The notes beneath the pieces were generated by a model. That model was not told the DNA's origin, made no database searches, and saw only the letters and a list, made by a program, of their open reading frames with translations. A DNA stretch of 64,000 bases from Acidimicrobium ferrooxidans DSM 10331 (GTDB lineage: Bacteria > Actinomycetota > Acidimicrobiia > Acidimicrobiales > Acidimicrobiaceae). The stretch spans positions 310,001-374,000 of the forward strand of contig NC_013124.1 in assembly GCF_000023265.1 (NCBI RefSeq), written 5' to 3'. A program made the position numbers and the translations under genes. Below, piece after piece: positions 34,855-44,084 of this stretch; position 1 is the first letter of the stretch, and each line of letters starts with the position of its first letter.

Positions 34855-34988
34855 ACGGCTACGTGGAGGCCGGGTATCTCGCGGTCGCGCTCGGTCTGGG
34901 TGGCTACGCGGTGTGGATCGCCGCCTTGACGACGCGCGTACGGCGTCGTGAACGCGAACTCTCCGTGACGAGGCAACGCCGTGGCTAG
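34851..34988 (+). CDS. ccmD: Small membrane protein CcmD
   Basis: 45 residues from GTG 34851, overlapping the ccmC stop. One membrane helix (YLAVALGLGGYAVWIAAL) then a basic cytoplasmic tail (TTRVRRRERELS), the CcmD pattern. It helps release holo-CcmE from CcmABC. Overlaps ccmE by eight bases. Confidence 0.75.
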   Translation: MNGYVEAGYLAVALGLGGYAVWIAALTTRVRRRERELSVTRQRRG

Positions 34989-35469
34989 TGCGCCGAGCAC
35001 GCTCGACGGTCGCGACGAGTGGAAGACGGTCCCGAGCGCTCGTCGGACGCGTCGGCGGATGCTCCAGTCGTTGGTCCTGTTCGCAGCGATCCTCGTCGCG
35101 CTCGTGGTCGTGCTGGCCATGGGCGCCAAGAGCGCGCTCGAGTACTACCTCACGGTCCCGCAGGCGCTCGCCAAGCGCGCCACGCTGGCCGGCCAGACCT
35201 TCCGCATGGAGGGCATCGTTGTGCCCGGCTCCATCCAGTCGACACCCGAGGGGGTCGATTTTGCCCTCCGCTACGACCGTGCGGTCGCTCGGGTCGTCGA
35301 GATCGGGAACCCGCCCCAGCTGTTCCAGCCCTCCATCCCGGTGGTGGTCCAAGGTCACTTCGAGGGTTCGACGTTCGTCTCGAACCTGATCATGGTCAAG
35401 CACACCTCGTCGTACGTGGCCGCGCACCCCAACCGCATCGCTGATGCCGGAGGGACCTACAAGCCGTGA
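34981..35469 (+). CDS. ccmE: Heme chaperone CcmE
   Basis: 162 residues. One N-terminal membrane helix (about 28-47), then an OB-fold domain with GQTFRMEGIVVPGSI. The heme-binding HxxxY motif is present as VKHTSSYV, so this is the classical His form, not the CxxxY variant. Starts at GTG 34981. Confidence 0.92.
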   Translation: MASAPSTLDGRDEWKTVPSARRTRRRMLQSLVLFAAILVALVVVLAMGAKSALEYYLTVPQALAKRATLAGQTFRMEGIVVPGSIQSTPEGVDFALRYDRAVARVVEIGNPPQLFQPSIPVVVQGHFEGSTFVSNLIMVKHTSSYVAAHPNRIADAGGTYKP

Positions 35470-37448
35470 CGCAGGCGGTCCTTGGTACGGCGGGACTCGT
35501 CGTTGCCTTCGTGTTCGAGGTCGCAGGGACGGTTGCGCTCGCCGTTGCACTCTGGCGGCGGAGGCGACTCTGGCGCGACGTGGGCCTTCGGCTGCTCGTG
35601 GTCGGGGTGGCGGCTGTGGTGGCATCGGTCGCGGCGCTCGAAGATGCCCTGGTCACACACGACTTTGCGCTGAGTTACGTGGTCCAGAACAACTCGAGGG
35701 AGACCCCCCTCATCTTCTCGATCTCGGGGATGTGGTCGGCGCTCCAAGGTTCGCTGTTGCTCTGGGCTCTGGTCGGGGGGGTGTATCTCCTCGGGCTCGC
35801 CTGGGTGCTCCGTCATGAGGACGACTGGGTGGTCGGCGCGACCGCGCTGGCGATCCTGGGTGTGATCGAAGCGTTCTTCGTCGGGGTGATCCTGTTCGCC
35901 GCGAGTCCGTTCGCACTCGTGAGCGGGGTCATTCCGGTCGATGGGCAGGGCCCGAACCCACTGTTGCAGCAGTATCCGCTCGTGCTCATCCACCCACCGA
36001 TGCTCTACGCGGGTCTCGTGGGCATGAGCGTCCCGTTCGCGCTCGCGACGGCTTCGCTCTGGCATCGCCACCTGGACGACGCGTGGCTCCGGCGCATCCG
36101 CAACTGGTCGTTGATCTCCTGGGTCGCGCTCGGCATCGGCATTACCTTGGGGGCGTGGTGGTCCTACCAGGTGCTCGGGTGGGGCGGGTACTGGGCGTGG
36201 GATCCCGTCGAGAACGCTGCGCTCTTGCCCTGGCTGATCATGGCCGCCTACCTCCACGTCGCCGTCGGCGAACGGCGTCGTCGCCGCTTGAGTGCTGCTG
36301 GGTATGGTCTCGTCGCCGCCGCCGCCGCGATGACGATCTTCACCACCTACATCACGCGTTCGGGCGTCCTCGAGAGTGTGCACGCCTTCTCGGACTCGAG
36401 CCTCGGGACGGTACTGCTCGTGTTCTTTGGCCTCGTGGTCGTCGGCGCGGTGGTGGTCGCGCTCGCGCGCGCCGATGTGCTCACGCAGCCAGGAGCGCGA
36501 CCGAACGGGGCACGCGGGACGCTGCTCGGCATCAACGCGGCGCTCCTTGCGCTGGTCGCGGTGGTGGTCCTCGCGGGCACCATCTTCCCGCTCATCGACT
36601 ACCAGGTGAGCCATGCGAGCGTGAACGTCGGTGCGCCTTTCTTCGATCGCTTCGTGGTGCCCTTGTCGCTCGTCGCGTTGGCCCTGATGGCGCTCGCCCC
36701 CTGGTCGAGGTGGCAGGGCGCCCATCTCGACGAACTCGGTTCGCGCACCCTCGCCCCGGCTGCCCTCGCGGTGGTGGTGCTGGTCGTCGCCGTCGCAGCC
36801 GGGGTTCGATCGCTCGCAACGCTTGGCGCGTGGTCGCTCGCCGCCTTCGTGCTCGTCAGCACCGTTGCCGCAGTGGCACGACAGTTGGCGGCGCGCCCCC
36901 GCGGTCGTCGGCTTCGCGCGGTCGCGTCTCGGCAGGTGGCCGGGATGATCGTCCACATCGGCGTCGCGATCGTCGCGGTCGGCATGGCATCGGCGACGAC
37001 CTTCGGCCACCAGGGCGAGGTGCGCATCGCACGCGGCCACACCGTGAGCGTCTACGGCCAGCGTCTGACCTACGAGGGCGTGCGCACGGTGGTGACCCCG
37101 CAGAAGACTTCGTTCGAGGCCGAGGTCGTCGTCGACGGCCAGGGGCGCTACTACCCGGCTATCACGCAGTTCGGGACCTACACGACACCGGTGGGAACGC
37201 CCGCCGTCGCGGTCTCTCCGCTGCGCGACGTCTATCTGACCATCGACGCGCCCCCGAGCACCTCGTCCTCACCGATCACGCTCGGCGTCGTGGTCCAGCC
37301 GCTCATCTTCTGGCTGTGGCTCGGGGCTGCGACCATCGCGTTCGGTGGTGTGCTCGCGGTGGTGGGGATCCGGCTCGAACCGTCCGGACGACGTCCTTCG
37401 GAGCGCCCGGAGGCGCCGGTGCCGAGTGTGGTGGGTGCGGATGCGTAG
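35466..37448 (+). CDS. ccmF: Cytochrome c heme lyase CcmF
   Basis: 660 residues, about 14 membrane segments. The WWD domain reads WGGYWAWDPVENAALLPWL. With CcmH it ligates heme to apocytochrome c on the outer face of the membrane. GTGA overlap with ccmE, and an eight-base overlap with the downstream thioredoxin gene. Confidence 0.93.
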   Translation: MTQAVLGTAGLVVAFVFEVAGTVALAVALWRRRRLWRDVGLRLLVVGVAAVVASVAALEDALVTHDFALSYVVQNNSRETPLIFSISGMWSALQGSLLLWALVGGVYLLGLAWVLRHEDDWVVGATALAILGVIEAFFVGVILFAASPFALVSGVIPVDGQGPNPLLQQYPLVLIHPPMLYAGLVGMSVPFALATASLWHRHLDDAWLRRIRNWSLISWVALGIGITLGAWWSYQVLGWGGYWAWDPVENAALLPWLIMAAYLHVAVGERRRRRLSAAGYGLVAAAAAMTIFTTYITRSGVLESVHAFSDSSLGTVLLVFFGLVVVGAVVVALARADVLTQPGARPNGARGTLLGINAALLALVAVVVLAGTIFPLIDYQVSHASVNVGAPFFDRFVVPLSLVALALMALAPWSRWQGAHLDELGSRTLAPAALAVVVLVVAVAAGVRSLATLGAWSLAAFVLVSTVAAVARQLAARPRGRRLRAVASRQVAGMIVHIGVAIVAVGMASATTFGHQGEVRIARGHTVSVYGQRLTYEGVRTVVTPQKTSFEAEVVVDGQGRYYPAITQFGTYTTPVGTPAVAVSPLRDVYLTIDAPPSTSSSPITLGVVVQPLIFWLWLGAATIAFGGVLAVVGIRLEPSGRRPSERPEAPVPSVVGADA

Positions 37449-37983
37449 GCGTCGGCCAGTGGTCGCGTTCGGGATCGGGGCCCTCGCGCTCGTCGGCGGC
37501 TTCACCTGGCTCGCTGCCCGCGCGGCTCCGGCCAGCGAGATCCAGGCACCCTCCCCGCTGCTCTACAAGCCGGCTCCCCGATTGGCAGGCCCCTCGCTGT
37601 GGGGCTCGGGGTCGGTGTCGCTCGCTGCGATGCGCGGTCGCTACGTCCTCGTGAACTACTTCGCGAGCTGGTGCTCCACCTGTGCCACCGAAGAGCGCCA
37701 GCTCGTCGACCTCGCTCGGGGCTCGGGAGTACGTGTGCTCGGCGTGGACTTCGACGACACGAACGGTTCGGCCCGTTCGTTCCTCGCGCACTTCGACGCG
37801 CACTTCCCGGTCATCGTGGACGCGAGCGGGCAGCGCGCACTGCGATGGGGAGTGTCGGCGCCACCGGAGAGCTTCCTCGTCTCACCGAGTGGCGAGGTCA
37901 TCGCTCGCATCGTCGGGCCGCTCAAGGCGATCGAAGTGGAGGCGCTCGTGCGCCTCGCCGAGGCGAAGGGGTACGGGGCGTGA
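37441..37983 (+). CDS. ccmG: Thioredoxin-like CcmG/DsbE
   Basis: 180 residues from ATG 37441. An N-terminal anchor helix (VVAFGIGALALVGGFTWLAA) precedes a thioredoxin fold with active site WCSTC, a reductant for the heme-binding thiols of apocytochrome c. The C-terminal PESFLVSPSGEV holds the cis-Pro region. GTGA junction with ccmH. Confidence 0.9.
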   Translation: MRRRRPVVAFGIGALALVGGFTWLAARAAPASEIQAPSPLLYKPAPRLAGPSLWGSGSVSLAAMRGRYVLVNYFASWCSTCATEERQLVDLARGSGVRVLGVDFDDTNGSARSFLAHFDAHFPVIVDASGQRALRWGVSAPPESFLVSPSGEVIARIVGPLKAIEVEALVRLAEAKGYGA

Positions 37984-39065
37984 CGCGGACCCGTCGCATC
38001 GCGGTGGCCTGGTTCCTGCTCGCCGCGGTGGCCCTCGGGGCCGTGCTCGTCGCGCTCGTCGAGCAGCCGTCGGCGGCGTCGCCTGCTGCTCGGATCGCCT
38101 CCTTGGAGCGGGAGGTCCGGTGCCTGAGCTGCGGAGAGCTCGACGTTGCCCAGTCGAAGAGCGCCGAGGCCTACTCCATGGCGGCATTCATTCGCCACGA
38201 GGTTGCGGCCGGCGCATCGAACCAGCAGATTCTCGATCAACTCGTCGCGACCTACGGTGACGCGGTGCTGATGGCGCCACCGGCCAACGGGCTCGGCCTC
38301 TACTTGTGGTTGCTGCCCGTGGCGGTCGGGGCTGGCATCGCATGGGAGCTGGTGCGCGGGGCGCGCCGTCATCGCGATCCGGAGGAGCTCTCTGGCGGCC
38401 GTCTCGGCACCGACGCGGACGAGCCGGCACCGCAGCCATCGAGGCGTACCGGCGGCGGGGTCGGGTTGGCGCTCTCGCCGACGGCCGTGGCCGCGGCTCC
38501 GTCCGGTGAGGATGAGCGCCGCGCTCGGCCGCGTCGGTTGGCGGTGCCGAAGTGGGCGGCCCTCGTCGGGGGCGGACTCATGCTGGTCGCAGCCGGGGTT
38601 GGTGTCGGGGTCGCCATCGGCGGGTCGGGCGGCACGGCTCACACGACAGCGACCCTCGGTGAGGATCTGCGCCTCGGGGAGACGTTGGCGGCCGTGGGGG
38701 CATCTGCTCAGGCCGAGCGAGCCTTCGAGGCTGCGCTCGAGCTCGCGCCGACGAATCCGACGGCGCTCGCCTACGAGGGCTGGCTGCGCTTCAACACGGC
38801 GCACTCGAGTAGGGCGCGTGCGGCGGCGCTCGCGATGCTCGATGAGGCGGCGCAGCTCGGGCCGCACGTCGCCGTCGCGCAGCTGTTCGATGGGTTCGGA
38901 CTGTTCTACGGCCGTCACGAGACCGCCGGAGCCCTTGCGCGTCTTCGTGCGTACCTGGCGGATGCACCGAGCTCGAAGCTCTCGCTCGAGGCCTCGCCGC
39001 TCGCGGTGCCGATCTACTCGGCGGCGCACCTCGCCGTACCGGCGCCGTTCCGAAGCCGAGGTTGA
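37980..39065 (+). CDS. ccmH: CcmH/CcmI fusion-type protein
   Basis: 361 residues from GTG 37980. The N-terminal CcmH domain has the redox motif RCLSCGELDVAQSKSAEA (LRCxxC-like), followed by a membrane helix at about 105. A Pro/Gly linker, another helix (WAALVGGGLMLVAAGVGVGV) and a TPR-like helical domain (about 230-330) resembling CcmI follow. It presents reduced apocytochrome to CcmF. Ends the ccm operon. Confidence 0.88.
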   Translation: MTRTRRIAVAWFLLAAVALGAVLVALVEQPSAASPAARIASLEREVRCLSCGELDVAQSKSAEAYSMAAFIRHEVAAGASNQQILDQLVATYGDAVLMAPPANGLGLYLWLLPVAVGAGIAWELVRGARRHRDPEELSGGRLGTDADEPAPQPSRRTGGGVGLALSPTAVAAAPSGEDERRARPRRLAVPKWAALVGGGLMLVAAGVGVGVAIGGSGGTAHTTATLGEDLRLGETLAAVGASAQAERAFEAALELAPTNPTALAYEGWLRFNTAHSSRARAAALAMLDEAAQLGPHVAVAQLFDGFGLFYGRHETAGALARLRAYLADAPSSKLSLEASPLAVPIYSAAHLAVPAPFRSRG

Positions 39066-39189
39066 TCGCCGCATCTGCGTGCGGGCCGATGTGGTGGTCG
39101 GGCTGGCTCGCCGGGGCTCCGCTTCCTCCCTGGGAAGCCCGGTGGCCGCCTCGTGGTTGCTACGGTACGGCTGCTGTCAGGAGGTTCGA

Positions 39190-39807
39190 GTGGGGTTCTT
39201 CGATCGCAAGCGCACCGAGCTCATCGAGCGGGGCATCGACCCGAGTCGTCTGCCGCCAGGGCAGTACATGACCGACCGCTTCCCGGTCCTGCACGCAGGC
39301 GAGGTTCCGGTCTATCACGACCTTGGTGCGTGGAACCTGCGAGTGTTCGGCCGCGTTGGGACCCCTGTGACGCTGTCGTACGATGAGCTCCTCGCGCTCG
39401 GTACCGAGGACGTCACGACCGACATCCACTGCGTCACGAAGTGGTCGAAGTTCGACACGCGGTGGCGCGGTGTGCCGTTCTCGCGCATCGTCGAGCTCGT
39501 ACGACCGAGCGAGGACGCTGCCTACCTCATCGTGCACGCGGAGCACGGCTTCACGACCAATCTTCCCCTGGCCGATCTCCTCGGGGATCACGTTGCCATG
39601 CTCGCGACCCACTACGACGGCGTGCCACTCGAGCCGGAGCACGGCTTCCCGGTGCGCTTCCTCGTCCCGCACCTCTACTTCTGGAAGTCTGCGAAGTGGG
39701 TTCGCGGACTCGAGTTCACCGAGTCCGACCGACCCGGCTTCTGGGAGCGCAACGGCTACCACAACTATGGTGACCCGTGGCGCGAACAGCGCTACTGGGA
39801 CGAGTAG
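39190..39807 (+). CDS. Sulfite-oxidase-like molybdopterin protein
   Basis: 205 residues from GTG 39190 with CAGGAGG at 39179-39184. The conserved Mo-ligand Cys is in DIHCVTKWSKFDTRW, and the C-terminal FLVPHLYFWKSAKWVRGLEF is typical of YedY/YuiH-like proteins. No signal peptide, so the protein is probably cytoplasmic. It could reduce or oxidise sulfoxides or sulfite; the substrate is unknown. Lies 125 bases after ccmH with its own ribosome-binding site. Confidence 0.88.
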   Translation: MGFFDRKRTELIERGIDPSRLPPGQYMTDRFPVLHAGEVPVYHDLGAWNLRVFGRVGTPVTLSYDELLALGTEDVTTDIHCVTKWSKFDTRWRGVPFSRIVELVRPSEDAAYLIVHAEHGFTTNLPLADLLGDHVAMLATHYDGVPLEPEHGFPVRFLVPHLYFWKSAKWVRGLEFTESDRPGFWERNGYHNYGDPWREQRYWDE

Positions 39808-39935
39808 TTCGGACCATCGCACAGAGCCGAGCGCTCGCATCGCGCCGTGAGGCCGGCACACGAGGGTCGAGGCCGCGTGATTCCTCACCGCTCTCTGGCG
39901 CGTGCGCCCCGCGAGATCGTGCCGTGACCGCGTAC

Positions 39936-39941
39936 TAGGGT
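39936..39941 (+). promoter_or_regulatory. -10 element of a probable leaderless MFS transcript
   Basis: TAGGGT, 6 nt before ATG 39948. Confidence 0.45.
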
Positions 39942-39947
39942 GCTGCC

Positions 39948-41474
39948 ATGGCGGGTGCGGCGTCGTCGCCTGGTCCGCTGGACGACCCCGGCGACGAGGT
40001 GGGTTTGACGACTCTTGCTCCGGGCGTCGCGGTGCATCCGGATCATGCGAGCCTCCTGCGCGAACTCGATACGGCACCGCTCGGTCTCGAGCACGTCGTC
40101 TCGTGGTGGATCGCCTCGGGCGGGACGCTCGCCGATGGCTTGTCCGTGGCCATCATCGGCATGGCGCTGCCACTCGCCGAACATCAGCTGCACCTCGGTA
40201 CCGTAGAGGTCGCGCTGCTCGGAGCTGGCCTGGTCGCTGGCGCTGCGGTGGGGGCGAGCGTCGGTGGACATCTCGCCGATCGTGTGGGGCGAACCGCGGT
40301 GATGCTCGCCGACATGCTGCTCCTCATCGTGGCGGCCGTGGCGAGCTCGGTCGCGTGGAGCGCGCCGTTGCTGGTCGTCGCTCAGTGTGGGGTCGGTATC
40401 GCCGTGGGTATCGATTTTCCCGCCGGGTCGAGCTACGTCGCAGAGACGATGCCTCAGGCTTCGCGTGCGCACTTCCTGGTGGCGACGATCGCGAACCAGG
40501 CGGTCGGGATGGTGCTCGGTGCTGCACTCGTCCTCGGACTCGTCCACGAGGTGCAGACCCCGAGCGTGTGGCGCTTCTTCTTCGGCGTCGAGGCGCTCGT
40601 GGCAGCCTTCTTTCTGCTCGCGCGCCTGCACCTCGTCGAGAGCCCACGCTGGCTGATGGCCCGCGGTCGCAACCGGGAGGCGTTGCGCGCGATGGAGGTC
40701 TTCGTGCCGAGTCGAGCACGCGCGTTCGAGGGGATCGCTGCGCGGCTCGGCGATCGGCCGCTGCACGTCGCACGGATCCCGCACGATGACAAGGCGGCGC
40801 GGTTTCGCTCCATCTTCGCCCCCGCCTATCGTCGTCGTACGCTCCTGACGACCGTGCCGTGGCTCTTGATGGACATCGCGACCTACGGTGTCGGACTCTT
40901 CACGCCGGTCCTCCTCGATACGCTGGGGGTGCGATCCCACTCGTCGAACCTGCCAGCGCGCACGGCGAGCCTCGCCCTCGGGACGGGCTTCGTCGACCTC
41001 TTCCTCCTCGCGGGCTTTGCCGTGGGCGTCGTCGTCGTCGCCCGCTTCGGGCGTCTTCGCATGCAGATCCTCGGCTTCGTCGGGATGGCGATCGGCATGG
41101 GTGTGCTTCTGGCGAGCACGCAGGTGACGATCTCGGTTCTCCGGGTCGCGTTCGTGCTCGTCGGTTTCGTGGCTTTCAACTTCCTCATGAATGTGGGGCC
41201 GAACAGCACGACCTACGTCCTGCCCGCGGAACTGTTCCCGACGCAGCTGCGCAGCACCGGGTCGGGCTTCGCCGCGTCGATGGCCAAGGTCGGAGCGACG
41301 ATCGGCGTGTTCCTCGTCCCCGTCGTGTCGGCTCATTGGGGGACCGCCGCGGTCGTCGGTGCGATGGTCGTCGTCAGCCTTCTCGGTGCGACCACCACGG
41401 TGCTCTGGCGAGTCGACGATCGTGAGCAGACGCTCGAGGAGCATCAGGCGTCAGAGCCCGTCGATACGCTGTGA
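39948..41474 (+). CDS. MFS transporter (sugar/organic-acid porter-like)
   Basis: 508 residues, 12 predicted membrane segments after a 40-residue cytoplasmic N-terminus. SVGGHLADRVGRTAVM is the TM2-3 loop, GIDFPAGSSYVAETMPQASR and NVGPNSTTYVLPAELFPTQLR are PHS/sugar-porter-like. Substrate unknown. It is related in overall pattern to the MFS at 26915 but clearly divergent. Confidence 0.82.
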   Translation: MAGAASSPGPLDDPGDEVGLTTLAPGVAVHPDHASLLRELDTAPLGLEHVVSWWIASGGTLADGLSVAIIGMALPLAEHQLHLGTVEVALLGAGLVAGAAVGASVGGHLADRVGRTAVMLADMLLLIVAAVASSVAWSAPLLVVAQCGVGIAVGIDFPAGSSYVAETMPQASRAHFLVATIANQAVGMVLGAALVLGLVHEVQTPSVWRFFFGVEALVAAFFLLARLHLVESPRWLMARGRNREALRAMEVFVPSRARAFEGIAARLGDRPLHVARIPHDDKAARFRSIFAPAYRRRTLLTTVPWLLMDIATYGVGLFTPVLLDTLGVRSHSSNLPARTASLALGTGFVDLFLLAGFAVGVVVVARFGRLRMQILGFVGMAIGMGVLLASTQVTISVLRVAFVLVGFVAFNFLMNVGPNSTTYVLPAELFPTQLRSTGSGFAASMAKVGATIGVFLVPVVSAHWGTAAVVGAMVVVSLLGATTTVLWRVDDREQTLEEHQASEPVDTL

Positions 41475-41647
41475 CCTCGTGGGCGGCGAGATCGACACAT
41501 CGGGCGGGACGCTGCGCGGGCGTGTGCTGATGCGCGTCTCGAATCAGACGTCGCCGAGTCACGTGCGTCGTGGACGGCGTCTGGCCGGCTGCGGTGGCTG
41601 CGAGAGCACCGTCGTCCCTCGCCAGTGCTTCGCCGCGCGCGTGACCA

Positions 41648-42286
41648 TCACTCGATCCAGCCACGCTCGCGTGCGACCGCGACGGCTTCGTGGCGATTGG
41701 CGACGCCGAGCGTGTGGATGATCCCAGACAGGATGTTGCGCGTGGTGCCGGGGGCAAAGTGGACGCGGAGGGCTACCTGGCCGATCGGAGCACCGTCGCT
41801 CGCGGCGCGGAGCACGCGGAGTTCCCGTTCGCTGAGCGGGCCGTGGCCCCGCCGCAAATCGGGGGCGATGTGGGGATCGATGACGCAGCTGCCTGCCCAC
41901 GCTGCGGCGAGTGAGGCTGCGAGCGCGTCGATCGGCATGCTCTTCGAGAGGACTCCGCGGACGCCAGCGGCAAGGAGCTCGAGGGTCAGTGTGCTCGTTG
42001 CAAAGGCGCTCAGCACGACCACGCGAGAGCCGGCTTGGGTGAGTTCGCGAATGGCCTCGACTCCTCCGCCGGGAACGTCGAGGTCAACCACCCAGAGCGC
42101 TGCGGTCGTCACCGTGTCGTCGTGAGGGCCAGGCATGGTGACCGAGGTCGTGACAATGGTGAACTGGCCAGTGCCCTCGAGGAGCGACGCGAGTGCGCTG
42201 GTGAGCAGTTCGTGGTCGTCGATGAGGATCAGAGGGATCGTGGGACTATCTCCTCGCTCGACTGCGTCCGCTCCAGGCGAAGCCAT
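41648..42286 (-). CDS. NarL/LuxR-type response regulator
   Basis: 212 residues from ATG 42286, overlapping the kinase gene by 58 bases. Receiver domain: acidic pair in LIDDHELL, phosphoacceptor Asp68 in VVDLDVPGGG, Ser in LSAF and Lys115 in LSKSM. C-terminal LuxR HTH: LSERELRVLRAASDGAPIG...TLGVANRHEAVAVA. It probably regulates the adjacent ABC exporter or its targets. The start is inferred because no closer ATG or GTG exists. Confidence 0.85.
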   Translation of the reverse strand: MASPGADAVERGDSPTIPLILIDDHELLTSALASLLEGTGQFTIVTTSVTMPGPHDDTVTTAALWVVDLDVPGGGVEAIRELTQAGSRVVVLSAFATSTLTLELLAAGVRGVLSKSMPIDALAASLAAAWAGSCVIDPHIAPDLRRGHGPLSERELRVLRAASDGAPIGQVALRVHFAPGTTRNILSGIIHTLGVANRHEAVAVARERGWIE

Positions 42287-43302
42287 GTACCGGGCGGTTC
42301 TGAACCGAGGCTCCAGCGTGCTCCGATGGCGGCTGCGTGCGCCTCGACGGCGCGCAGGCCCGCACCAGGCGCACCGTGCAGCCCCACGCCGTCGTCGTGC
42401 ACGGAGAGGGTGAGTCGAGTGCTCTCGGGGTCGTAGCGGATCGAGATCGCCGCGGTCGTGGCGCCGGAGTGGCGGATCACGTTGGCAACCGCCTCTCGGA
42501 GGATCCATGCGAGATGCTCGTCGGTGGCCGGGTCGAGGGCATGGATGCCGTGGGTGTCGAAGGTCGTCGCGATCGACGCCGTCGCGAGCCGCTCGCGGGC
42601 TCGTGCAAGCTCGTCGAGGAGGCGGCTGGGAGGTGGCGGTTCGTCGATCCGTCGCAGCGATTCGAGCGCATCGGCGAGTTCTCGGTGGACGGAGGTGAGC
42701 TGGTGCTGTGGGTCGGAGTACTCGAGGGACCGAAGAGCGATGGCGACGTGCTGTGCGGCGGTCTCGTGCAGCTCGCGGGCGAGGCGCAGCCGCTCGTCGG
42801 CTCTCGCCCGGGCGACATCGGCGTCGCGGAGACGCTCGACGGTGTGCAGTGCTCCGACCAGGTCCGTCATGGCCGTTGCGCCCACACCGGCGAGCAGGAC
42901 GTTCACGGCCAGGTTGATGCCAAGGCCAGGACTGTGCGTCCAGCCGATCGCGAGCGTCACGGCGGCGAGCAAGCCAGCGGCGAGATAGCTGCGCCATCGG
43001 CCTCGGAGCGTGATCGCCGTGGCGATCACGACGATCATCAGGGACGTCTGTGCTGCGGGGTCGGACGCGACGCCCATGAGCGAAGCCGCACTCGCCACGG
43101 TGAGAGTTGTCCACACGAGCGTCGGGCGAGCGGCCCGAAGCGTCGCGACGAGCAGCCCGATCAGGGCCGCGACGAGGATCCACGCGACGGCCGATGCTCG
43201 TGTGCGGTTCAGCATCGCCATCGCAAAGGCGAGGTTCGCGCCCTCGAGAAGGAGCCAGGTGAGGGTGAGGTTCCGCGTTGCCCGTGGTGCTGGACTGGTC
43301 AT
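42229..43302 (-). CDS. NarL-family sensor histidine kinase
   Basis: 357 residues from ATG 43302, overlapping the permease stop as ATGA. Five or so N-terminal hydrophobic segments form the sensor. HisKA_3 dimerisation/H-box is RLARELHETAAQHVAIAL, and the ATPase domain has NVIRHSGAT (N box) and VHDDGVGLHGAPG (G box). It phosphorylates the following response regulator. The membrane-embedded sensor plus an adjacent ABC exporter resembles envelope-stress or bacitracin-type modules. Confidence 0.85.
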   Translation of the reverse strand: MTSPAPRATRNLTLTWLLLEGANLAFAMAMLNRTRASAVAWILVAALIGLLVATLRAARPTLVWTTLTVASAASLMGVASDPAAQTSLMIVVIATAITLRGRWRSYLAAGLLAAVTLAIGWTHSPGLGINLAVNVLLAGVGATAMTDLVGALHTVERLRDADVARARADERLRLARELHETAAQHVAIALRSLEYSDPQHQLTSVHRELADALESLRRIDEPPPPSRLLDELARARERLATASIATTFDTHGIHALDPATDEHLAWILREAVANVIRHSGATTAAISIRYDPESTRLTLSVHDDGVGLHGAPGAGLRAVEAHAAAIGARWSLGSEPPGTWLRLERTQSSEEIVPRSL

Positions 43303-44084
43303 CCTGCTCGTTCTCCTCGAGCGCGATGGTAGCCGATGAAGGTCGCGATCGCGAAGGCGAGCTCCCACGCGCCAAGGACGACGACAGCATGGCCGATGGC
43401 CTTCGCGCCGTAGAACGGGGTGAGAGCCATCGAGACGATGGCGGCGGCAGGGGTGTCGACGCCGATCTGGCGTACCAGCTCCGGCAATGTGGAAAGCGGG
43501 ACGAACACTCCACCTGCGAACTCGAGGACGAAAGCCGCGACGCTCGCCAGCTGCGACGCCGTGGTCGGGCTCCCGATCGCACCGATCGCGAGCGCGCCCT
43601 GGGCAAACACGGCACCGCCGAGCAGGGCGACCCCATCCACGCAGAGCCAGTCCGCGAGCGGGAGCTGAGCTCCGAGCCAGAGCGCGATGCCGTCGAGGAC
43701 GAGCAGGCCAGCGGCGCCAAGCACGAGAGCGCCGAGGGCGCGAGCGAGAAAGTACCAGCGACTCGGCGCGACGCCAACCGTGCTGAGGGTCCGGAGCCAT
43801 CCACGGTGGCGATCCTCCGCGACCGCGATCCCGGCGCCGGTCATCGCGGTGATGCCGACGTAGGCTGCGAGGTGAGCCGTGACGAGGGCGACGATGTTGC
43901 CCGAGCCGACGACGGTGTGGCGGTATGCAGCGTGGTCGGCGAAGACCACGAGCAGCACCACGGGGACCACGGCGATGAGCAGAGCACTCCGCCGCGCCAG
44001 CGTCTGGTGCCGAACGACGAGTTCGATGGTGGCTCGCGCCCGAGCGAGACTCGGGCGAGGGGAGCGGTGGCCGATTGCGGTCAT
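43299..44084 (-). CDS. ABC-2 type exporter permease
   Basis: 261 residues from ATG 44084, which overlaps the ATPase stop as ATGA. Six hydrophobic segments, with a charged cytoplasmic loop (AVAEDRHRGWLRTL) typical of ABC-2 permeases. Works with the ATPase encoded upstream. Substrate unknown; peptide or lipid export is plausible. Confidence 0.82.
   Translation of the reverse strand: MTAIGHRSPRPSLARARATIELVVRHQTLARRSALLIAVVPVVLLVVFADHAAYRHTVVGSGNIVALVTAHLAAYVGITAMTGAGIAVAEDRHRGWLRTLSTVGVAPSRWYFLARALGALVLGAAGLLVLDGIALWLGAQLPLADWLCVDGVALLGGAVFAQGALAIGAIGSPTTASQLASVAAFVLEFAGGVFVPLSTLPELVRQIGVDTPAAAIVSMALTPFYGAKAIGHAVVVLGAWELAFAIATFIGYHRARGERAG

Noticed and set aside
35457-37040. 527-codon minus-strand open frame opposite ccmF
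   Set aside because: Antisense to a conserved heme lyase; no independent evidence.
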